A stretch of DNA of 42,878 nt from Anaerolineaceae bacterium (GCA_016936755.1 JAFGXF010000002.1:1-42878); one strand, 5' to 3'; shown: positions 27,410 through 34,679, counted from the first letter of the stretch. Numbers and translations: made by a program. Notes: generated from the letters alone by a model not told the origin.

Positions 27410-28210
27410 TCACTGATTCACCTGCAACCTGCCTGGAAAACATCCCGCCATCAGCTTCTGAACATCCACCTTTTTCGCGGGTTGGTTTACCAGGTGAATC
27501 AGGAACTCGCGGTTGCCTTTGGGTCCAGTAAGCGGACTTTGGATCAAGCCAACCGGTGCCAGGCCGATTGAACTGCTGAAATCCAGGATATTGTAAACAA
27601 CTTCCTGGTGGATATTTTCATCAAGGATGACTCCTTTGCCACGCCCTGCTGCTTTTTGTCCGGCTTCAAATTGTGGTTTGATGAGCGCTACGATGCTGCC
27701 CTTCGTTTCTGTCAGCCAGTTCTTAACGACCGGCAGTAATACCTTTAATGATATAAATGAAGCGTCAATTGCGGCTATTTGGATCGGTTCGGGCAAGGAT
27801 TCGATAAATCGTGCATTCGTGCGCTCCATTAATACTACCCGCTGATCATTTCGGATTTTCAATGCGATCTGGCCATAGCCAACATCAATGGCATAGACTT
27901 TAACCGCCCCTGCCTGCAGTAGGCAATCGGTGAATCCACCGGTGGATGCACCCACATCGGCACATACCGCACCTGAAACGATGAGATTAAAAGCGGTCAA
28001 CCCTGCCTGAAGTTTCTCGCCCCCCCTGGATACAAATCTCGGTCCAGCCTCCACACAAATCCCGGCATCCAACCCGATCAATTCTCCAGGCTTATACCTG
28101 AACTCACCGTTGACGCGGACTGTCCCAGCCATGATCAATTTCTGCGCCAACGCTCGTGAAGCGCAAAGTCCCCGCTCAACCATTTGGATATCAAGCCTCT
28201 GTTTTGCCAT
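27410..28210 (-). CDS. tlyA: TlyA family rRNA 2'-O-methyltransferase
   Basis: The 266-aa product starts with an S4 RNA-binding domain (RLDIQMVERGLCASRALAQKL, VRVNGEFRYKPGELI). An FtsJ/TlyA methyltransferase domain follows: FVSRGGEKLQAGLTAF, the SAM motif DVGASTGGFTDCLLQAGA, then DASFISLKVLLPVV and VALIKPQFEAG. TlyA methylates cytidine 2'-OH in 16S and/or 23S rRNA. It is divergent from the UbiA-family gene across 48 bp that contain a palindrome and facing extended -10 boxes. No ribosome site is seen, so a very short leader or leaderless mRNA is likely. Confidence 0.93.
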   Translation of the reverse strand: MAKQRLDIQMVERGLCASRALAQKLIMAGTVRVNGEFRYKPGELIGLDAGICVEAGPRFVSRGGEKLQAGLTAFNLIVSGAVCADVGASTGGFTDCLLQAGAVKVYAIDVGYGQIALKIRNDQRVVLMERTNARFIESLPEPIQIAAIDASFISLKVLLPVVKNWLTETKGSIVALIKPQFEAGQKAAGRGKGVILDENIHQEVVYNILDFSSSIGLAPVGLIQSPLTGPKGNREFLIHLVNQPAKKVDVQKLMAGCFPGRLQVNQ

Positions 28211-28219
28211 GCATCAAAA

Positions 28220-28252
28220 ATTCTATCAGATATATCACAATCGTGATATTAT
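28220..28252. promoter_or_regulatory. Divergent tlyA/ubiA-like promoter region with 18-bp palindrome
   Basis: ATATCAC (28232-28238), a 4-bp spacer AATC and GTGATAT (28243-28249) form a perfect inverted repeat. On the plus strand it overlaps an extended -10 box, TGATATTAT (28244-28252), placed 6 nt before the ubiA-like ATG. On the minus strand an extended -10, TGATAGAAT (28220-28228), lies 9 nt before the tlyA ATG. Neither gene has a ribosome site. One regulator bound at the palindrome could control both genes. Confidence 0.55.
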
Positions 28253-28258
28253 TGCCGC

Positions 28259-29134
28259 ATGTTTCGTGCCCTGCTCAAAGCCATGCGGCTGCGCCAGTGG
28301 ATAAAAAACGGAGTTTTACTGGCGCCGCTTTTATTTGACACCCAGGCAACACGTATTTTGCCTCTGTTGCGCAGCCTGGCGGCATTTGGCCTGTTCTGCC
28401 TGCTCAGTTCAGCGGTTTATCTGGTCAACGATATTTTTGATATTGACGCCGATCGTCAGCATCCACAAAAGAAGAACCGGCCGATCGCATCCGGTAAACT
28501 GCCGATTTCGGTGGCAATTATCGCAGTCATCATCCTGCTAATCATCTGCCTGGTTCTGGGATACCTGTTGTCACCCTGGCTGGCTCTCATCGAAGTGACA
28601 TATTTCCTGTTAATGCTGGCATATTCACGCTGGTTGAAACACATGCCTCTGATCGATGTACTGGTGATCGCAGGCGGTTTCGTCCTGAGAGTGCTAGCCG
28701 GTTTGAGTGTGATTACGGTGAAGTATTTCTCCCCATGGCTGTTCGTGGTCACCACATTACTGGCGCTTTTCCTGGGTTTCGGAAAACGCCGCTCCGAGCT
28801 GGCGGTGCTGACAAAAGAGGCCAATGCCCAGCGACGAGTTCTGGATGGCTATACCATTCCATTACTCGACCAGATCATCACCGTTGTCACCACTGCCACC
28901 ATCCTTACGTACAGCCTATACACCTTCTCAGCTGAGATCACACCCGGCACACACACGATGATGTTAACCATTCCGTTTGTTCTATACGGGATCCTGCGCT
29001 ATTTATGGCTGATCCAGGTAAAACATGCCGGTGGGGCTCCCGATGAAGCATTAATGACCGATCGACCGATGCAAGCCGCAGTACTCTTGTGGTGTATGGC
29101 CGTCTTCATCATTTTATACGTTATCCAATATTAG
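28259..29134 (+). CDS. UbiA-family prenyltransferase, decaprenyl-phosphate phosphoribosyltransferase-like
   Basis: The 291-aa product has about nine membrane helices. The first Asp-rich site reads NDIFDIDADRQHPQKKNRPI; this N-D-x3-D-x3-D-R-x-H-P-x-K-x2-R-P form is typical of DPPR synthase (Rv3806c/UbiA) rather than quinone prenyltransferases. The start MRLRQWIKNGVLLAPLLFD also fits that subgroup. Such enzymes move phosphoribose from PRPP onto decaprenyl phosphate for arabinose donors. Partner epimerases (DprE1/DprE2) are not in the window. It is followed 10 bp later by mevalonate kinase. The start fits a leaderless mRNA. Confidence 0.85.
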   Translation: MFRALLKAMRLRQWIKNGVLLAPLLFDTQATRILPLLRSLAAFGLFCLLSSAVYLVNDIFDIDADRQHPQKKNRPIASGKLPISVAIIAVIILLIICLVLGYLLSPWLALIEVTYFLLMLAYSRWLKHMPLIDVLVIAGGFVLRVLAGLSVITVKYFSPWLFVVTTLLALFLGFGKRRSELAVLTKEANAQRRVLDGYTIPLLDQIITVVTTATILTYSLYTFSAEITPGTHTMMLTIPFVLYGILRYLWLIQVKHAGGAPDEALMTDRPMQAAVLLWCMAVFIILYVIQY

Positions 29135-29144
29135 CGGAAAATCA

Positions 29145-30092
29145 ATGCCTGCAATATATGCTTATGCACCTGGCAAGGTGATTCTCACCGGTGAACATGC
29201 AGTTGTCTATGGTCGACCGGCAATCGCGGTGCCGGTGCATGAGGTGCGTGTACGGGCAGCAATTCAAGCAAATCCAACTGATTCAAAAGGTACAGTTCAC
29301 ATCCTGGCACCTGATATCAGCCTGGATACAGTCTTGAACGACATGCCCGCTGACCATCCCATGTCGATCATCTTCCGGGAGGTGCAAAAGGAACTGGGGA
29401 TTGAACACCTGCCTGCGCTGACCCTCACTGTTACGTCCACCATTCCAATCGCCGCCGGGCTTGGTTCGGGAGCAGCCATTTCAGTGGCGATCAGCCGCGT
29501 ACTCTCGTCTTTTCTTGGCGCCCCGCTGCCAGAAGAATCCATATCCCGGATCGCTTTCGAAACCGACCATTTCTATCATGGTACTCCTTCAGGCATTGAC
29601 AACACGGTCATCAGCTACGGTCGGATGGTTTTTTTCATTCGTGGGAAACCGATCGAGATGCTGGCCAATCCACTGGCTTTCACGTTGGTTATCGCTGACA
29701 GTGGAAAGAAATCCCTGACAGGCAAGGTGGTGCATGATCTGCGCACGCGGGTCGAGATTGATCCAGCACGTTATCAAGCCATATTTGACCGATCCGAAAT
29801 CATCAGCCGATCGGCACGTGAAGCCATTGAACAGGGGGATCACACCCGGTTGGGGACACTCCTCAGCGATAACCATTTCCTGCTGCAGCAGCTTGCAGTC
29901 AGTACGGCTCATCTCGACCTGTTGGTCAAGACAGCCATGGAAGCCGGTGCATTGGGAGCGAAACTGTCAGGAGCTGGTTGTGGTGGGAACATCATTGCGC
30001 TGGTTGATGCAAATAGTGCAAAATCGATCGCCAGCGCCCTGAGATCCGCCGGAGCAGTTAATACCATCATCACAACCGTTCCCAGGTCTTGA
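29145..30092 (+). CDS. mvk: Mevalonate kinase
   Basis: The 315-aa GHMP kinase begins YAPGKVILTGEHAVVYGRPAI, the mevalonate kinase N-terminal signature. PIAAGLGSGAAISVAI is the ATP-binding GHMP motif 2. TPSGIDNTVISYG supplies the catalytic Asp region, and KLSGAGCGGNIIAL is motif 3. It phosphorylates mevalonate to 5-phosphomevalonate in the mevalonate route to isoprenoids. Its place after a polyprenyl-phosphate enzyme fits lipid-carrier supply. The remaining mevalonate-pathway genes are not in this window. Confidence 0.93.
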   Translation: MPAIYAYAPGKVILTGEHAVVYGRPAIAVPVHEVRVRAAIQANPTDSKGTVHILAPDISLDTVLNDMPADHPMSIIFREVQKELGIEHLPALTLTVTSTIPIAAGLGSGAAISVAISRVLSSFLGAPLPEESISRIAFETDHFYHGTPSGIDNTVISYGRMVFFIRGKPIEMLANPLAFTLVIADSGKKSLTGKVVHDLRTRVEIDPARYQAIFDRSEIISRSAREAIEQGDHTRLGTLLSDNHFLLQQLAVSTAHLDLLVKTAMEAGALGAKLSGAGCGGNIIALVDANSAKSIASALRSAGAVNTIITTVPRS

Positions 30093-30116
30093 AGGATATG
30101 GCAGTAATGGTATAAT
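30089..30116 (+). promoter_or_regulatory. Promoter of the 36-aa membrane protein gene
   Basis: TTGAAG (30089-30094) and a perfect TATAAT (30111-30116) are 16 bp apart, with a TG one base before the -10 (TGGTATAAT, extended -10). The -35 box overlaps the end of mevalonate kinase. Transcription would start near 30123, about 40 nt before the small gene. Confidence 0.7.
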
Positions 30117-30163
30117 CTGGTCGCCCGTTCAAATGACTCTATCAATGAGGTGATTAATTAACC

Positions 30164-30274
30164 ATGGCAGATAAAAAAACTGAAAAAACAAAGAAAAAAC
30201 TGAATGTGTGGGTGGTAGGCCTGATCAGCTTGGTGATCGTCCTCATCGTGTACGTAGCATTCCTGGCCAAGTAA
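30164..30274 (+). CDS. 36-aa single-span membrane protein
   Basis: The ATG at 30164 has GAGGTG 11 nt upstream. The product starts with a strongly basic, lysine-rich segment (MADKKTEKTKKKLN) and continues with one hydrophobic helix (VWVVGLISLVIVLIVYVAFL), ending in AK. This gives an N-in topology by the positive-inside rule. It has its own strong promoter, good evidence that it is expressed. It does not carry the conserved tryptophan-proline motif of SecE, and no family was recognised. Small one-span proteins like this often modulate larger membrane complexes; nothing here shows which. Confidence 0.65.
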   Translation: MADKKTEKTKKKLNVWVVGLISLVIVLIVYVAFLAK

Positions 30275-30322
30275 AAGGGTCATTTACCCGAAGTAATTTT
30301 TCAGTAAGTAATCCAAAAAACG

Positions 30323-30366
30323 ACCTTGCAGGGGCGTAATTTTAACGTCCCAACCACACGCAAGGT
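30323..30366 (+). other. Two-tier RNA hairpin before tRNA-Ser
   Basis: ACCTTGC (30323-30329) pairs with GCAAGGT (30360-30366). Inside it, GGGGCGT (30331-30337) pairs with ACGTCCC (30345-30351) with one G-U pair, leaving a seven-base loop and an eight-base bulge on the 3' side. No T-run follows, so this is not an obvious terminator. It could be a processing signal for a transcript running into the tRNA or a small structured RNA. Confidence 0.45.
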
Positions 30367-30373
30367 TGAATTC

Positions 30374-30503
<130 letters not shown>

Positions 30504-30527
30504 CTTGAATATATTAAAAGGGATACC

Positions 30528-31265
30528 CTACACCTGATCGCTTTTCATTTTCCGGGTAAAGACCACGATCGCGATAATCAGGGTAATAAGGGCATATCCG
30601 ATCACCCACCACAGATGCGGCAGGATCGAAGCAAAATCACCCCGCATAGCCGCCCGACCGGCTTCCACCGCATGAGAAAATGGCAGTGCGTCTGCGATCT
30701 TCTTGAACCACCCCCCCACCAGCTCAATTTCGAACCAGGTGCCGCTCAGCCAGGCGCTGAAATTGGTCAGACCTGCACCGATGATACCCCCAACCTGTTT
30801 GTCGTTGAAGAGACTGCCAGTCAGTAGTCCAATTGCGATGAAGAGGATAGCAGCCGGGATCACCACAACAACCGCCAGCAGTGCATTGAAGTTAACCTCC
30901 AGGCCCAGGATGGCGGCAGCGATAAAACATATGAAGATCTGAGCCACTGCCATCAGGAGAACCGGGAGAGTATAACTGAGGATGTAATCGGAAGCTGTCA
31001 GCGGCGAGGCGAACAACCGCATCAGGAAAGAGGTGGCCCTGTCCTTGGAAATCAAAATTCCAGCGAACAGCGAAAAGAATGAAAGACCAAATACAGCAAT
31101 ACCCGGGGTCAGACGTTCGATGGCGAACATATCGACCGGGATATTGGCCTGGATGGCTGACAGAAGGAGAAGGACAACCAGCGGAAAACCGATTCCAAAG
31201 CCCAAAGTCAGCGGGTCTCTTAATATCTCTTTGAGGTTCCTGGAAGCGAAAATTTGGAATTTCAT
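30528..31265 (-). CDS. ABC-2 type transporter permease
   Basis: The 245-aa product has about six membrane helices and the ABC-2 layout. An N-terminal amphipathic start reads RNLKEILRDPLTLGFGIGFP. The middle reads ISKDRATSFLMRLFASPLTASDYIL, which is typical of drug and daunorubicin-type exporters (MRxLASP). The C-terminal part is GGIIGAGLTNFSAWLSG and LPFSHAVEAGRAAMRG. It should form the membrane channel for the ATPase encoded just before it; the genes overlap at ATGA (31262-31265). The substrate is unknown. A terminator follows. Confidence 0.9.
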   Translation of the reverse strand: MKFQIFASRNLKEILRDPLTLGFGIGFPLVVLLLLSAIQANIPVDMFAIERLTPGIAVFGLSFFSLFAGILISKDRATSFLMRLFASPLTASDYILSYTLPVLLMAVAQIFICFIAAAILGLEVNFNALLAVVVVIPAAILFIAIGLLTGSLFNDKQVGGIIGAGLTNFSAWLSGTWFEIELVGGWFKKIADALPFSHAVEAGRAAMRGDFASILPHLWWVIGYALITLIIAIVVFTRKMKSDQV

Positions 31266-31996
31266 GCGGTCACCTCCGGTTCTGTAGCGCAGGCGACAAA
31301 TGCATCCTCAAAGTTTTTAGAGCCTGTTTTAGAAATCAACTCCCCCGCCGTCCCGACCGCTTTGATTTCACCTTTTGACATAATCCCGATCCTGTCCGAA
31401 AGCGCTTCGGCTTCCTCCATGTAATGGGTCGTCAGGATGATCGTGATTTTCCCTTTCATTTTTCTGATGGCAGACCAAAGCTCCCGGCGTGCCAGGACAT
31501 CCAGGCCAAGTGTCGGCTCATCCAGGAACAGGACCTGCGGATCTGAGATCAACGCCATGGCGATGCTGAGCCGGCGCTGCATGCCCCCGGATAATATTTT
31601 TGCTTTATCACCAGCGACCTCTACAAGGCCGAAGGCGGAAAGCATCTCGTCAGACTTCATGCGGGAATCTTTCCTGTTGCTACCGTATATCCCGGCAATC
31701 AACTCAAGGTTTTCCCTGACAGACAAATTGCGAGCCACCGCAGTTTCCTGTGGTGAAACATTGATCTTTTCTTTCACCTGATGCGGCTTCGTGACGATAC
31801 TATCCCCGAGCACAAGCGCATCTCCACTTGTAGGTTTGGTCAGGCATGACAGCATTTTTATGGTGGTCGTTTTGCCTGCACCATTCACACCGAGCAAGGC
31901 AAAAAGCTCCCCCTGTGAAATTGAGAGGTTGAGATCATTCACAGCTGTCTTGTTGTTATAGCGCTTGGTCAGACCGGTTGTTTTTATAGCAATCAT
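31262..31996 (-). CDS. ABC transporter ATP-binding protein
   Basis: The 244-aa product has all ABC motifs: Walker A GVNGAGKTTT, the Q-loop region at SPQETAVARNLSVRENL, signature LSGGMQRRL, Walker B VLFLDEPTLGLD and the switch His in LTTHYMEEAEALSDRIG. It belongs to the multidrug/antibiotic (DrrA-like) exporter ATPases and should drive the permease that follows. It overlaps both the regulator gene before it and the permease after it by 4 nt, giving tight coupling. Confidence 0.93.
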   Translation of the reverse strand: MIAIKTTGLTKRYNNKTAVNDLNLSISQGELFALLGVNGAGKTTTIKMLSCLTKPTSGDALVLGDSIVTKPHQVKEKINVSPQETAVARNLSVRENLELIAGIYGSNRKDSRMKSDEMLSAFGLVEVAGDKAKILSGGMQRRLSIAMALISDPQVLFLDEPTLGLDVLARRELWSAIRKMKGKITIILTTHYMEEAEALSDRIGIMSKGEIKAVGTAGELISKTGSKNFEDAFVACATEPEVTA

Positions 31997-32220
31997 TCGT
32001 CTTGTCCTTCTTTTTTATTCAGCAAACTAAATGCCGCATCAGTAAACAGCTTGAAGCCATGGCTATTAATGATAGCCATACCCCGCTTCGCATCGCCGAG
32101 CAGGAGCAGTTTATCTCCCGGTTTGATATCAAATACCTGGCGGGCTTCCTTCGGTAATACGATCTGTCCTTTTTCTCCAACTTTCACAGACCACATATAT
32201 TTCCCTGGAGGGGCTTTCAT
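31993..32220 (-). CDS. AbrB/SpoVT-type transcriptional regulator
   Basis: The 75-aa product has one swapped-hairpin AbrB domain: WSVKVGEKGQIVLPKEARQVFDIKPGDKLLLLGD. This is the standard length for a free regulator and such proteins bind DNA as dimers. It is the first gene of a three-gene operon with an ABC-2 exporter, with ATGA overlaps throughout, so it likely controls the operon, itself included. An inverted repeat in the promoter is a candidate operator. No toxin gene is adjacent, which speaks against an antitoxin role. Confidence 0.9.
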   Translation of the reverse strand: MKAPPGKYMWSVKVGEKGQIVLPKEARQVFDIKPGDKLLLLGDAKRGMAIINSHGFKLFTDAAFSLLNKKEGQDE

Positions 32221-32242
32221 GTATCACATCTCCTACTTGTTA

Positions 32243-32294
32243 GATTAGTATGATTTGTATAACTAATCCTACTTCCAATAGCTATAAATGTCAA
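32243..32294 (-). promoter_or_regulatory. Promoter and candidate operator of the AbrB-ABC operon
   Basis: On the minus strand TTGACA (32289-32294) and TAGGAT (32266-32271) are exactly 17 bp apart. GATTAGT and ACTAATC (32262-32268 and 32243-32249) form a 7-bp inverted repeat that overlaps the -10 box and start point, a good place for repression. A GTAGGAG-like ribosome site lies before the ATG. Confidence 0.7.
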
Positions 32295-32470
32295 GAGTCT
32301 CCAATAAGACTTGAGCTTGCGCCTGTCTCCAACTTTGAGCCTGTAAAATGCATTCCCTTGTTTTACAGTCCCTCCCAAAACAGGGAAGATATAAGTAATA
32401 TTTATCGAATCGTCACTCAGGAAATATCAGCAAAAACCTCAGGCAAATGAACATACCCGGGGTCGGGTAA

Positions 32471-33868
32471 TTATGGAAAGAGGATCCTCTCGAAATCCAC
32501 CGACCAGTCCGTGGGGCGGTATTCTCCGCTGACCGTGCCCTGTGTGTATTCCCCCTTGAATTCACCGCGTGAGATCCTCCCCAGGGCTTCGAGCAAGGCA
32601 TCGATCTCGCCGGTTTCATTATATAAACCGAAGGAGATGCGCACCAGTCCCGGGACCGAACGTTTGTCATGCGAGCGAACCTGGTCGCGTACCTGTTCGG
32701 CCTCCTGCTTGCTGACACCAAGCAGAGATAACATGTACGGATGAGCACAGAAGCAGCCATGCCGGACGCCGATCCCAAATTCATATCCCAGGATGGCTGA
32801 AACCAGCGCATGCGGGTACTTCTCAAAATTAACTGGTACAACACCCAACCGCGAAGCGGCACTCCCCGGATCACGATCCCCATAGATGGTCAGCCCGTCC
32901 ACAGCAGGCAATCGCTCGAGCAAATAGTGGGTTAATTCAACCTCATGGGCAGCCACTTTTTCCATACCAATGGCATCCAGCGCAAGGATGGCAGCTGATA
33001 GTGCCACCGCCCCGACCACGTTCGGGCTGCCGGCTTCATCCTTTTCCGGTGGGTGGGTCCAGACCACATCATCGAGCGTGACGATCTCGACCTGCCCTCC
33101 GCCACACAGGTCCGGGTCACCCTGTTCGAAGGTGTCCAACCGCCCGATCAGCGCACCGCTGCCGAAGGGTGCGTACATCTTATGCCCGGAGATGAAAATG
33201 TAGTCGAGATGCGCCGGGTCATCCAGGCTGCCTACCTTGATTTTCCGGTGGGGTGCAAGCTGCGCACAATCCACCGCGATCTGGGCGCCGATCTGGTGGG
33301 TCTTCTCCGCCAGTCGATGGATCGGGTTGATGAACCCGGTCACATTGCTGGCGCCGCTGATGGATACCAAAGCGATTCGCTTTCCATATTCTTTCAATAT
33401 CCGGTCGAATTCATCCTCATCCAGGCTGCCATTCGGGCGGGTGCCGATATGAATCACTTTGTTGGCACAGCGCCAGGGCAGATCATTGGAGTGATGCTCC
33501 ATCAGGCTGACCAGCACCACATCCCTCCCCTCGCGAGCCGGGAAGCGGTGCGCCAGTTTGTTGACCGCCTCGGTGGTGTTCTTGCCAAATATGACGGTGT
33601 GGGTTTTCGGATCCGCCCCGACGAAATCCAGGATCACCTCGCGGGCATGGTCGTATGCCCAGGTGGATAGCAGAGACTTGAATCCCGTCCCGCGGTGGAC
33701 TGAGCTGTAATATGGCAGCAAACGATCGATGGCATCCTTTACTGGCTGCATCGAGGGCGTTGATGCGGCGTTGTCGAAGTTTATATACCGCTGGGTGCTG
33801 CCATCCAGGAGTGGCACCTGCTGGTCGAGGCCAATGAACAATTTTCGATAATCGGGGGATTTTGTCAT
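32471..33868 (-). CDS. Aminotransferase class V / cysteine desulfurase-like enzyme
   Basis: The 465-aa product is a PLP enzyme of the SufS/Csd type. It has INFDNAASTP at the start, VLVSLMEHHSNDLPWR, VDCAQLAPHRKI, the PLP lysine in SGHKMYAP (about residue 229), and RHGCFCAHPY with the likely catalytic cysteine near 371. It is about 60 residues longer than SufS, partly through a C-terminal tail (about 430-465). No suf or isc genes are nearby, so it may supply sulfur for another purpose or act as a related lyase. The gene stands alone, 250 bp from the AbrB operon. Confidence 0.85.
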   Translation of the reverse strand: MTKSPDYRKLFIGLDQQVPLLDGSTQRYINFDNAASTPSMQPVKDAIDRLLPYYSSVHRGTGFKSLLSTWAYDHAREVILDFVGADPKTHTVIFGKNTTEAVNKLAHRFPAREGRDVVLVSLMEHHSNDLPWRCANKVIHIGTRPNGSLDEDEFDRILKEYGKRIALVSISGASNVTGFINPIHRLAEKTHQIGAQIAVDCAQLAPHRKIKVGSLDDPAHLDYIFISGHKMYAPFGSGALIGRLDTFEQGDPDLCGGGQVEIVTLDDVVWTHPPEKDEAGSPNVVGAVALSAAILALDAIGMEKVAAHEVELTHYLLERLPAVDGLTIYGDRDPGSAASRLGVVPVNFEKYPHALVSAILGYEFGIGVRHGCFCAHPYMLSLLGVSKQEAEQVRDQVRSHDKRSVPGLVRISFGLYNETGEIDALLEALGRISRGEFKGEYTQGTVSGEYRPTDWSVDFERILFP

Positions 33869-33967
33869 GCCATTATTTTACTATTGAAACATGGTCAGAA
33901 GATTATGTAAACGATTTTCCCTGGAACCAGACGCAACTGGGTTTACTCCATCCAGATTCATCTATAT

Positions 33968-34003
33968 TACTACACGCACTAGAAAGGACTATTTCCTCCA
34001 CAT
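33968..34003 (+). repeat. 36-bp direct repeat, copy 1
   Basis: This copy matches 34057-34092 at 33 of 36 positions. It starts TACTACACGCACTAG and includes AGGACTATTTCCT with an AGGA/TCCT inverted pair. Function unknown; the distance between copies is 89 bp. Confidence 0.8.
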
Positions 34004-34056
34004 TTAATGGAAATTCTTTAATCTCAATGCCAGGCACTTCTTCAATATCTGAGTAG

Positions 34057-34092
34057 TACTACACGCATTAAAAAGGACTATTTCCTCTACAT
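34057..34092 (+). repeat. 36-bp direct repeat, copy 2
   Basis: Second copy, differing by three C/T or G/A transitions from 33968-34003. It ends 14 bp before the mraZ -35 box, so a regulatory role is possible; a small dispersed repeat is the alternative. Confidence 0.8.
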
Positions 34093-34106
34093 GTGGGGGT
34101 TGACTC

Positions 34107-34135
34107 TTGCAATTTTGGCTTAATTCGTATATACT
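34107..34135 (+). promoter_or_regulatory. mraZ promoter
   Basis: TTGCAA (34107-34112) and TATACT (34130-34135) are 17 bp apart. A TTGACT at 34100-34105 is a better -35 match but lies 24 bp from the -10. The MraZ box begins directly after the -10 box. Confidence 0.55.
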
Positions 34136-34170
34136 ATGGGAAAAAGTGGCATAAAGTGGTAGAAAGTGGG
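34136..34170 (+). promoter_or_regulatory. MraZ box: four 10-bp-phased repeats
   Basis: ATGGG, GTGGC, GTGGT and GTGGG occur with their T at 34137, 34147, 34157 and 34167, separated by AAAAA, ATAAA and AGAAA. This matches the known MraZ operator type (TGGGN repeats with 5-nt spacers) in front of the dcw operon. Its place over the start point implies autorepression. Confidence 0.8.
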
Positions 34171-34179
34171 TCGTAATGG

Positions 34180-34201
34180 AACGCCGGGAAATCCCGGCGT
34201 T
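34180..34201 (+). other. Perfect hairpin in the mraZ leader
   Basis: AACGCCGGGA and TCCCGGCGTT are exact complements around AA. The stem is very GC-rich. No U-tract follows, so a simple terminator is unlikely; it may stabilise the leader or hide or expose the ribosome site (AGGAG at 34212-34216). Confidence 0.65.
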
Positions 34202-34227
34202 CGGGCTAAATAGGAGTATTAGAACAA

Positions 34228-34665
34228 ATGTTCCTCGGGCAGTACGAACACACCATCGATGACAAAGGACGCTTGACCATCCCGGCGCGCTATCGTGACC
34301 TGCTGCCGGATGGTGCTTACATCACCCAGGGTTTTGACCGCAACCTGATCGTCCTGCCACCCGCCCTATACGAACAGCTATCCAAACGCATCAGCAGCCT
34401 CAGCCTGACAGAACCCTCCGCCCGGCTGCTGCGCCGGCTGATGTTCTCCTCGGCCGAGAAGGTGGATGTCGATAAATCCGGCCGCATCCTCATCCCCTCG
34501 TTCTTGAGACTAAACGCCAGCCTGGAAACGGCCGCCATGGTGGTCGGATCGGGCGATTTCTTCGAGATCTGGTCCCCGGCAGAATGGGAAAGCCAATCCG
34601 CCAAGCTGAAAGACGCGGATGCCAATGCTGAACGGTTTGCCGGGTTGGATCTTTCAGCTTTGTAG
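34228..34665 (+). CDS. mraZ: Transcriptional regulator MraZ
   Basis: The 145-aa product has two AbrB-like halves with the conserved DxxxR motifs: DDKGRLTIPARYR near the start and VDKSGRILIPSFLR near residue 88. The start MFLGQYEHTID is typical. MraZ forms rings that bind its repeated box and control the dcw operon; in this window the box lies just upstream. AGGAG is 11 nt before the ATG. It is the first gene of the dcw cluster. Confidence 0.97.
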   Translation: MFLGQYEHTIDDKGRLTIPARYRDLLPDGAYITQGFDRNLIVLPPALYEQLSKRISSLSLTEPSARLLRRLMFSSAEKVDVDKSGRILIPSFLRLNASLETAAMVVGSGDFFEIWSPAEWESQSAKLKDADANAERFAGLDLSAL

Positions 34666-34679
34666 TAACACAGGCGGGG

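Larger units (their letters stand above)
33869..34227. other. 359-bp regulatory intergenic region before mraZ
   Basis: The stretch between the divergent aminotransferase gene and mraZ has no supported gene. It contains a pair of 36-bp direct repeats, the mraZ promoter, a four-copy MraZ box and a perfect hairpin in the leader, each listed separately. The first 90 bases hold no recognised signal. Confidence 0.8.

Noticed and set aside
30164-30274. Reading the 36-aa protein as SecE
   Set aside because: It is too short and lacks the conserved V-x-W-P region; only the single helix and basic start are shared.
31993-32220. AbrB protein as antitoxin of a toxin-antitoxin pair
   Set aside because: The adjacent overlapping genes are an ABC ATPase and permease, not a toxin.
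33968-34092. CRISPR array
   Set aside because: Only two imperfect repeats with a 53-bp spacer and no cas genes in the window.
34180-34201. Terminator upstream of mraZ
   Set aside because: The stem is followed by TCGGGCTAAATAGG rather than a T-run, and a coding start comes next.
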